Positions 32,608 to 38,193 of a DNA stretch of 38,193 bases are shown piece by piece. The first letter of the stretch is position 1, and every line of letters begins with the position of its first letter. The notes under the pieces were generated by a model. The model was not told the DNA's origin. It made no database searches and worked only from the letters and a program-made list of their open reading frames with translations. The position numbers were made by a program, and so were the translations under genes. The stretch comes from Candidatus Peribacteraceae bacterium (GTDB taxonomy: Bacteria > Patescibacteriota > Gracilibacteria > Peribacterales > Peribacteraceae), in contig JASMHZ010000011.1 of NCBI GenBank assembly GCA_030750465.1, positions 1 to 38,193 on the forward strand. Reading direction: 5' to 3'.

Positions 32608-32666
32608 GCTTCACCAGCTTCTTAGGACCACACTCTCTCAGCCTACAAGAAGCAATGAAGTTTTTT
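32608..32666 (+). terminator. Intrinsic terminator before rplS
   Basis: GCTTC (32608-32612) and GCTTCTT-AGG (32617-32626) pair with CCT-AAGAAGC (32642-32653, 2-nt bulge) and GAAG (32657-32660), then six T (32661-32666). A smaller hairpin, TCCCG-TTAGA-TCGGGA, precedes it. It may simply end the winged-helix transcript or act as an attenuator for rplS. Confidence 0.7.
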
Positions 32667-32682
32667 CATATTCGACACGCCC

Positions 32683-32776
32683 CGCTATTGCGGGGCTCTC
32701 AACAATCAACTATCAACAATCGACCCTTCATAGTGAATATGTCGATTGTCGATTGTTGACAGGCGCCGCAGGCGCC
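32683..32776. repeat. Period-7 inverted repeat with GC palindromes before rplS
   Basis: A hairpin CCCCGC/GCGGGG (about 32689-32695 centre) is followed by TCAACAA, TCAACTA, TCAACAA, TCGACCC (32699-32726), then the mirrored TGTCGAT, TGTCGAT, TGTTGAC (32740-32760) and the palindrome GGCGCC-GCA-GGCGCC (32762-32776). Shares a 20-mer with 21171-21190. Confidence 0.7.
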
Positions 32777-32849
32777 GTGTTGATTGTCCGTGAAAACTCA
32801 TATTTATGCTTTACAGCCCAATGCTCCATCAGTAACCTACGTCAGAACT

Positions 32850-33392
32850 ATGACCTCTCAGACCATAAGAGAACAGTCGGCCTCCCAAACAAAGCCCCGC
32901 CCAGATCTAAGGCCGGGTTACACTGTACGTGTGCATGAGAAAATCAGAGAAGGAGAAAAAGAAAGAATCCAGATTTTTGAGGGATTAATCATCTCTATGC
33001 ATAAAGGCAAAGTTCCGACAGACACTACATTCACGGTCAGGAGAATAGTTTCTGGGGTAGGTGTTGAGCGCGTATTTCCACTGCATTCAGCTCAGATTGT
33101 TAAAATCGAGGTTAAAAAGGTAGCAAAGGTTAGGAGGGCCAAGCTTTTCTTCTTGCGCGGAAGACATGGAAAGGCAGCTAGATTATCAGAAAGATTCACG
33201 ACAGCTGAAGAGTTCTCTATCGCGGCAGCTCAGAATGATGATAAGAAAGAAGAAGAGGAAACAGAAGTAGTCGAAGAATCAAATGACGAGGCTACTGAAC
33301 CCGTCGAAGATGCCCCACAGGGTAAGTCAGAAGCAGAGGCCAAGCCCGAACCCGAATCCGAATCAGAGCCCAAAAAAGAGGAATCTGAGTAG
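32850..33392 (+). CDS. rplS: Ribosomal protein bL19 with acidic C-terminal extension
   Basis: Large-subunit protein at the interface with the small subunit. Start 32850 ([12 protein letters not shown], 180 residues) is chosen because bL19 usually has about 20 residues before [12 protein letters not shown]; a frame from TTG 32784 would run 22 residues further into the repeat region. The core spans 17-114: [57 protein letters not shown]. From about 129 there is an extra 50-residue tail rich in Glu, Asp, Pro and Ser, not part of ordinary bL19. The usual partner genes (rpsP, rimM, trmD) are not adjacent. Confidence 0.93.
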   Translation: MTSQTIREQSASQTKPRPDLRPGYTVRVHEKIREGEKERIQIFEGLIISMHKGKVPTDTTFTVRRIVSGVGVERVFPLHSAQIVKIEVKKVAKVRRAKLFFLRGRHGKAARLSERFTTAEEFSIAAAQNDDKKEEEETEVVEESNDEATEPVEDAPQGKSEAEAKPEPESESEPKKEESE

Positions 33393-33401
33393 CATTCAGG
33401 G

Positions 33402-33407
33402 TATCAT
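33402..33407 (+). promoter_or_regulatory. -10 box, leaderless-type, for the pyruvyl-transferase gene
   Basis: TATCAT ends 6 nt before the ATG at 33414. Confidence 0.45.
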
Positions 33408-33413
33408 CGCCCC

Positions 33414-34343
33414 ATGAGCTATTTGCTAGTAGGTAATTACGGCGTGGGGAATCTTGGTGATGAGGCTCTAAAGGAATACTTCCTTAAGAGATTTCCGGAT
33501 GTTGATTGGAGGGTAGTATCTGCTAATCCAAAGAAAGGTGAACTGGCTCGATTCCCATTGGGGCTAAGGTCACTGTTCAAGCCATGGTGGAAAACTCTGG
33601 TGGAACTCAAAAAATCAAAAGGAATTGTGTTTGGTGGAGGATCATTATTCACGGATATAGAGTCTCGTAAGGCGTGCATACTTTGGTGGTGGCATGCTTT
33701 CATTGCTTGGATTTTTCGAAAGCCTGTTTATCTCGCATTTCAAGGTATTGGTCCGTTTAGAACTTGCATGGGAGATAAGCTAAGCAGATGGGTCATCGAC
33801 AAAGCGGATTACATTTCAGTGAGAGATGAAAAATCAGCAGTACGAATTGGGCACTGGTTTAAGCATACAAATATTATTCAAACTTTTGATCCGGTTATTT
33901 TGCTTATTGAAGCCGAAAAGTATGATAATAGATCACATAATGTACTCACTATTGTTCCAAGGAAAAACTCAGATAAATCATTCTTAGTAAAAGCTAAGGA
34001 GATGTCTCAATTTTGCAAATGGGAATTCGTATCTATTCTGTCGTTAGATCCGGGTAATCCGGATGAAAAAAGAATATGTAAAGAGATAAGAACTCTATGT
34101 GGAGGAGAGATCAAAACTGTCAGATCACTTGATGAACTTTGTAATGAAATAAGTAAAAGTTGCTGCGTAATGAGCCAAAGATATCATGGAGGAATAGTGG
34201 CTATAGCACTTGGCAAAAAACTTGAATCCATGAAGCAAGTGGGAGGAGACAAGCTTGATACTCTGAGCGGCAGTCAATCAGTTGATGAACTAAAAAAATT
34301 GGCTTTAACTGGCGAGAAATCCTTAATGGAAAAACTTTATTAA
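33414..34343 (+). CDS. CsaB-like polysaccharide pyruvyl transferase
   Basis: Enzymes of this family add a ketal pyruvate to cell-wall polysaccharide, often the anchor for S-layer (SLH) proteins. The 309-residue protein has GNYGVGNLGDEAL (7-19), FGGGSLF (73-79), QGIGPF (110-115), SVRDEKS (135-141), FDPVILL and the C-terminal SQRYHGGIVAIALGK, with conserved Arg-x-His. These match the CsaB/WcaK superfamily and the length is close to CsaB. There is no signal peptide; the enzyme would act in the cytoplasm on a lipid-linked precursor. Whether this cell has an S-layer cannot be told here. It starts 21 nt after rplS. Confidence 0.88.
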   Translation: MSYLLVGNYGVGNLGDEALKEYFLKRFPDVDWRVVSANPKKGELARFPLGLRSLFKPWWKTLVELKKSKGIVFGGGSLFTDIESRKACILWWWHAFIAWIFRKPVYLAFQGIGPFRTCMGDKLSRWVIDKADYISVRDEKSAVRIGHWFKHTNIIQTFDPVILLIEAEKYDNRSHNVLTIVPRKNSDKSFLVKAKEMSQFCKWEFVSILSLDPGNPDEKRICKEIRTLCGGEIKTVRSLDELCNEISKSCCVMSQRYHGGIVAIALGKKLESMKQVGGDKLDTLSGSQSVDELKKLALTGEKSLMEKLY

Positions 34344-34349
34344 TCTTTA

Positions 34350-34365
34350 TAAATATGTTATAATA
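34350..34365 (+). promoter_or_regulatory. Extended -10, leaderless-type, of the three-gene cassette
   Basis: TAAATATGTTATAATA contains TGT-TATAAT (hexamer 34359-34364), 8 nt before the ATG at 34373. The same 16-mer occurs at 26107-26122. Confidence 0.6.
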
Positions 34366-34372
34366 AATCTAT

Positions 34373-34807
34373 ATGTTTACCACAATATTTCTAACAGCAG
34401 AGGAAAAAGAGCTCTTCAATCCGCTCTCTGATGAGTTGAAAGGGGATTGGGAGGTTCAGGATGAGGTTATTAATTACGAGGAAAGCGCAGAAAAGCAGAG
34501 AATGAGGTGCAAGCTGATGAAATTGTCTGATCCTGCGCTTCAAAAGGCGTTTGATGAAGTACAGTCAGTTGAAGCCGATTCGCAGGAAGCTTTTGCAGCA
34601 TGGGTTGATTCTCTAAAGCTTGCTGAGCTTAATGATGAGGATATTAACGAAATCTTCTACGCTTTGGGCCCAGTATCAATCTCAAAGATGCTTGTTCAAA
34701 TGATTGCGCAGGCAAAGAATAATGAGGACATTGAATTTGTTGCTGCAATAGCAGCTATACGCCATGTAATGTTTACCCCCAAACAAGATGCCTCAAGCAC
34801 CAGCTGA
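34373..34807 (+). CDS. Small acidic soluble protein, unknown
   Basis: 144 residues, strongly acidic, predicted largely helical, no signal peptide or membrane helix (MFTTIFLTAEEKELFNPLSDELKGDWEVQDE...). It ends with a Ser/Thr tail. No family recognised. It is the first gene of a cassette with its own promoter; its end overlaps the next gene by 20 nt, so the products are probably made together. Confidence 0.8.
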   Translation: MFTTIFLTAEEKELFNPLSDELKGDWEVQDEVINYEESAEKQRMRCKLMKLSDPALQKAFDEVQSVEADSQEAFAAWVDSLKLAELNDEDINEIFYALGPVSISKMLVQMIAQAKNNEDIEFVAAIAAIRHVMFTPKQDASSTS

Positions 34808-35723
34808 AGTCGGACCAGATACAGATTTTCAAACCAGCGATCCGCAATCGCAGGCAAGCCCCATTCCCGAACAGTTCACAGGAACTTTCGATCAAATTGC
34901 TCAGTTACTGGGAGATCAGTATCAAAATGAAGGAGAAAGAGCCAGACTTGCGCTTACTCTTACCAATAAGGACAAACGAAGGGCGCTTGCTGAAACTGTT
35001 GCGGAGAGACTGGTTGATTTGAGAGACGAGCTGTCAGTTAGGGAGGGATATAGCACATTTTACGAAGTAGAGGATGAAGATCAGCTTCTAAGCCACATTA
35101 GGGATGAAGTTCACAGCCGTATAACTGCTCAGATTACAAGCGATGATGGAAGATCGGAATTTGCTCAGTCTCTTGCAGAATCAATTGCTAATGATGATGA
35201 AGCTGTATCGCATATTCAACAGCAGTATCCGGATCTAAAGTGGGATCCAAAGGATCCGGAATCACTACAACGAGCTTTGCATGAAAAAATGCTGGAAGAT
35301 TTCAAACAGCAAGCGAGAGAGTTGCAGGAAGATTTAGATTTGGAAGCACAAGTTCTAAGGGAAAAGGGTGAAGTAATGGAAAGGGCTAAGGAAGGAGGTA
35401 GTATGTTTTCCTGGGCTAAGGAAAGAGTGAAGAAATTATGGGCAAAAAGGTCAGTCAGGATTGCGACCTATGTTGTTGCAGGAGTTGCCGTCACATTGCT
35501 TCTCGGAGCAGCTGCGTATTATCTTTTAGATGCGCTTCAGGGTCTTCATGGAGCCGCGCTTGAATCAACCGCTGAATCTATCGGAGGTGTCATGGAAGGA
35601 GGAGGCGGTGCATTGAACCCAACACCAGGGTTAGAAGGAGTCGGAGGCTCAATTCCCAGCGGACCGGGGGGACCTCCTATCATAGATCCGATACATGTGC
35701 CCGGAGGGGGAGAAATCCTTTAA
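34788..35723 (+). CDS. Single-pass membrane protein with Gly/Pro-rich tail, unknown
   Basis: 311 residues. A Gln/Pro-rich start, then an acidic helical domain (about 35-200, for example LADTVAERLVDL-like helices and a coiled section DFKQQARELQEDLDLEAQVLREK in two parts), a basic patch (KERVKKLWAKRSVR, 211-224), one membrane helix (224-250) and a Gly/Pro-rich tail (265-311). With Lys/Arg before the helix, the N-terminal domain should face the cytoplasm and the tail the outside. No family recognised. It overlaps the gene before it by 20 nt and precedes the giant gene by 32 nt. Confidence 0.8.
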   Translation: MPQAPAEVGPDTDFQTSDPQSQASPIPEQFTGTFDQIAQLLGDQYQNEGERARLALTLTNKDKRRALAETVAERLVDLRDELSVREGYSTFYEVEDEDQLLSHIRDEVHSRITAQITSDDGRSEFAQSLAESIANDDEAVSHIQQQYPDLKWDPKDPESLQRALHEKMLEDFKQQARELQEDLDLEAQVLREKGEVMERAKEGGSMFSWAKERVKKLWAKRSVRIATYVVAGVAVTLLLGAAAYYLLDALQGLHGAALESTAESIGGVMEGGGGALNPTPGLEGVGGSIPSGPGGPPIIDPIHVPGGGEIL

Positions 35724-35755
35724 ATATAATTTCCTAAACATACAAAAATAACGGT

Positions 35756-38193
35756 ATGTCAGACGAAAACCTTGATGACGGGAATAAAGAACACCTGCAA
35801 CAAGGTGAGGTTCAGGCGCAACCGGAACCAAAGGAAGGAACTCCTGAATGGGAAGCGTTAAAAAGAGTTCAGGAATCAAGGCAAAAGTTTTTCGCAGGTC
35901 CGGATAGAAAAACATTATTACAAGAGATGGCTAGGGATGAATCGGGGAAAAAAAGATCTGATCTGGAGAGGCAAATGCCGGGGCCAAGGCTAGGTTCATA
36001 TAAGGATGGAGAAACTCAGAATTATTTGCCTTCACAACAGAGTATTTTGGATGTTCATGCCGATCTAGTTGAAAGAGCTAAAAACATGAAAGAAGATTTC
36101 ATATATCCGCACAGCATTTTTATAATGGCAACTGAGCAAAATAGGGCGGATAGAATGCGAATATACGGCGAGGTTGCAGATCCGAAGATAAGTGCCAATG
36201 AAAGGGAAAGAAAGATGGCCAAACTTTTGCCATTGGCTGTGGAATCCGATCTGCGGGCAAAAGTTATAGTATATGAAGAGGCACTCATCGAAGATTTCTG
36301 GAAAACTGAGGAGGAGTATGCGCGCTACATGGCGAGGTATCCTGACTTAAGAGAGCGTATAAAAGATAAGTTTCCCGAAAGGTTGAAAAAGATGGAAGAG
36401 CGAGAGAAAAGGGTGAAAGAAATCCATGAAAACATAGATAAGATCTTAGAAAAGAGCACGGCTGTAGCTCAGATTTGGCACTATGAGAATATGCTCTTGC
36501 ACGATAAGATTGCGAGCTTGCTTGCGGAGCCTGGGTGTGAAGATTCTGCTGAATTGAAAGAATTATTACCTGAAGAACTGCGGGATGTTCCCCTTGATGA
36601 ACTTGCCCCTTGTTTCAGAAGCCTGGAAGATCAGGCCGAGAAACAGTTCGGTCCTATTAAGCGTGAAGATCTGGAAGCATACGTTAAGTTGCTAAGAGGT
36701 ATTGCGGTCAAACGAGGATACTTGGAGGAGGATCAGAAGGACGCTGATATAGATGGGCTGGAAGATATTGCAGAGCAGTTCACTGGCGAGATGAGAGAGC
36801 AGCTAAGCGTAGGAGAATCATGGCATATGCTTTCGGGAGAAGAGGGTAAACAGGAAATCAAAGTTGCAAATGCGATGTATGTTGACGCGTGCAGAGCCCA
36901 CACAGACGTTGTTGTTAAAGAAGTGCTTGAACTTGGAAGACATGTAGAAATTGGAGAGATTATTGAGGCTCACAACAGCAGCATCGATGCATGGATAAAA
37001 GCAAACTCGGAAGATCTTCATTTTGCGGGGAATTTAATGGAATATCTTATGAAGGGAGAACATATCGGGCCCGGTTCTAGGCCGGGAGGACCAATCGAAA
37101 GGAAGCTTGATATTCGCGAAAAGATTGAACATAGGGCAAAAACATTGCCGGAGCCTTTACGTAGCCAGATTTTAAGTGAACATGAACGCTATGGAATTGG
37201 TTTCGAGCAATACGTGGAAGCAATCGGACAAGTTTCGGAAAAAGAAAACGCAGTATTAAAGAGATTTGGTGAAAGTTTGCTAAAGATGATTGATGACATG
37301 ATCGAGAAGCTTGAAGAAATGATAAAGAAAGCAGAGCACTGGTCCTGGTGGTTGCCCAAACACACCGGAATCGGAAAAGTTAACGTTGGTACAGGTGTTT
37401 TGGCAGTTGCAAAAAGGATGGGTTGCGAATGGGCGAATCTAGATCCCGATGAATTAAGGCGGATAAAAGAAGAAGTCGCAAAACAAAAGCAGGATATGCA
37501 GAAAGAAGTTCAAAATTTAAGGAAGAAAAAGACGGTAATAAAATCAATTCTGGAAAAAGCAGGACTTTATAACGAGATGCTTGATACAGATCATGAAGGA
37601 TCGTTGATTGAGGAGAGCGTAGATATGCTGAGGGATCTTCATGACATCGGAACGGAGAAAGAGAAGGAAAGGGTAGAAGCAGCCAGGGGGGCTCTTGATA
37701 AGGCACTTGATGGAGATAACGAAGAGGCAATTAAAAATGCTTCTGATGAGTATAGAGAGGCGCAAATTGCAATGGGGGCGTCGCCCGAGGGCTTGGCACT
37801 CGTTTATACGGTGAAAGATGCCAGACTAGAGGATTTTGTTGGTATGAGGGCAGCAATACATGAAGCGGAGGCCGAAGGCCACCAGCCGACAGTAGAACAT
37901 TTAAAGAAGCAGTGCGAGGAAATGGTAAAGTTTTGGGGAGTTCCCGAAGATCAGATACAAAGTTACATAGAAAAGTACAACACTTTGAGCGACGGGGTTA
38001 TTTCGGCCAGAAAAAATCTCGAAGAATCGGTAAAAACAAAGAAAGGAGAAAAAGAAGCTAAGGAAAAATACAAAGAAGTGCGGGCTGCAATGGGAATGAG
38101 TCCTATAGCTCCGGAGTTTGATCCTTTTGTTTCTGTAATGCCGACAAAAAAGGGTGTTTCTAAGCTCAAGCAGAGGTATGTAAAAGCAAAAGA
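35756..38193 (+). CDS. Very long acidic coiled-coil protein, 3' end outside window
   Basis: An open frame from ATG 35756 (MSDENLDDGNKEHLQQ) to the right edge, 812 codons with no stop. The product is hydrophilic, rich in Glu, Lys and Ala, with long helical and coiled-coil stretches (for example KERLKKMEEREKRVKEIHENI-like and KQKQDMQKEVQNLRKKK). There is no signal peptide or membrane helix so far. I recognise no domain. A TATAAT (about 35725-35730) precedes it, but it probably also belongs to the cassette starting at 34373. In size and composition it recalls the giant protein at 8126-12844; whether it also carries a zinc motif further on cannot be seen. Confidence 0.85.
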   Translation, partial: MSDENLDDGNKEHLQQGEVQAQPEPKEGTPEWEALKRVQESRQKFFAGPDRKTLLQEMARDESGKKRSDLERQMPGPRLGSYKDGETQNYLPSQQSILDVHADLVERAKNMKEDFIYPHSIFIMATEQNRADRMRIYGEVADPKISANERERKMAKLLPLAVESDLRAKVIVYEEALIEDFWKTEEEYARYMARYPDLRERIKDKFPERLKKMEEREKRVKEIHENIDKILEKSTAVAQIWHYENMLLHDKIASLLAEPGCEDSAELKELLPEELRDVPLDELAPCFRSLEDQAEKQFGPIKREDLEAYVKLLRGIAVKRGYLEEDQKDADIDGLEDIAEQFTGEMREQLSVGESWHMLSGEEGKQEIKVANAMYVDACRAHTDVVVKEVLELGRHVEIGEIIEAHNSSIDAWIKANSEDLHFAGNLMEYLMKGEHIGPGSRPGGPIERKLDIREKIEHRAKTLPEPLRSQILSEHERYGIGFEQYVEAIGQVSEKENAVLKRFGESLLKMIDDMIEKLEEMIKKAEHWSWWLPKHTGIGKVNVGTGVLAVAKRMGCEWANLDPDELRRIKEEVAKQKQDMQKEVQNLRKKKTVIKSILEKAGLYNEMLDTDHEGSLIEESVDMLRDLHDIGTEKEKERVEAARGALDKALDGDNEEAIKNASDEYREAQIAMGASPEGLALVYTVKDARLEDFVGMRAAIHEAEAEGHQPTVEHLKKQCEEMVKFWGVPEDQIQSYIEKYNTLSDGVISARKNLEESVKTKKGEKEAKEKYKEVRAAMGMSPIAPEFDPFVSVMPTKKGVSKLKQRYVKAK

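Noticed and set aside
1-38193. Recoded TGA (as in Gracilibacteria or SR1)
   Set aside because: TGA terminates genes such as the exonuclease and dnaA at the expected lengths, and conserved proteins have no in-frame TGA.

Overview
The window looks like a piece of chromosome from a candidate-phyla-radiation (Patescibacteria) bacterium, most likely of the Peregrinibacteria/Gracilibacteria type. This is an inference from several things: moderate GC, short genes with almost no Shine-Dalgarno sequences, pyrimidine-rich or absent 5' leaders, TGA used as a normal stop (for example exonuclease and dnaA), stand-alone 5'-3' exonuclease, small membrane proteins of a kind common in these genomes, and very long proteins of unknown function. 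Core housekeeping genes are mixed with poorly characterised genes, and no prophage, plasmid, insertion sequence or CRISPR array was seen.

Layout. 1-3.6 kb: a membrane protein cut by the window edge (-), truB (+), a rod-shaped candidate structured RNA, a serine hydrolase (-) behind a small membrane-protein gene broken by a stop codon, tRNA-Lys with tRNA fragments on both sides, and a stand-alone C-terminal half of a glycogen-synthase-like protein (-). 3.8-8.1 kb: 5'-3' exonuclease, ftsA, ftsZ (+), then dut (-). 8.1-14.3 kb (-): a ~1,570-residue protein with an HEKGH zinc-protease motif, a membrane PH-like protein, comF. 14.5-18 kb (+): tRNA-Val, a SpoU methyltransferase, rseP, dnaA. 18-21 kb: a threonine attenuator, thrS and a divergent lgt homologue. 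21-25.6 kb: two small membrane proteins, corA, a membrane protein ending in an LPxTG-like anchor, enolase, a small membrane protein (-) and tRNA-Pro (-). 25.7-29.8 kb: a frameshifted gene for a small secreted FGxVP-repeat protein (-), a DHH phosphoesterase and infB (+). 29.8-31.7 kb: a VirB6/TrbL-like membrane protein (-). 32-38.2 kb (+): a winged-helix protein, rplS, a CsaB-like pyruvyl transferase and a three-gene cassette ending in a very long coiled-coil protein that runs off the window.

The most exciting element is upstream of thrS. A 15-codon reading frame (18070-18117) contains seven consecutive threonine codons. It is followed by three mutually exclusive RNA pairings and a terminator with a U-rich tail. 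This is the logic of classical amino-acid attenuation, here controlling threonyl-tRNA synthetase. An extended -10 box lies 7 nt before the leader ATG, so the leader peptide would be made from a leaderless RNA whose first nucleotides are also segment 1 of the attenuator.

The same arrangement (a -10 box 6-8 nt before ATG) recurs at seven other genes, so leaderless transcription appears to be common here. Intergenic regions carry three other kinds of structure: degenerate period-7 tandem repeats arranged as inverted pairs, short GC-rich palindromes, some of them abutting truncated tRNA copies, and a GAAACAGAG 9-mer shared by infB and the dnaA-thrS gap.
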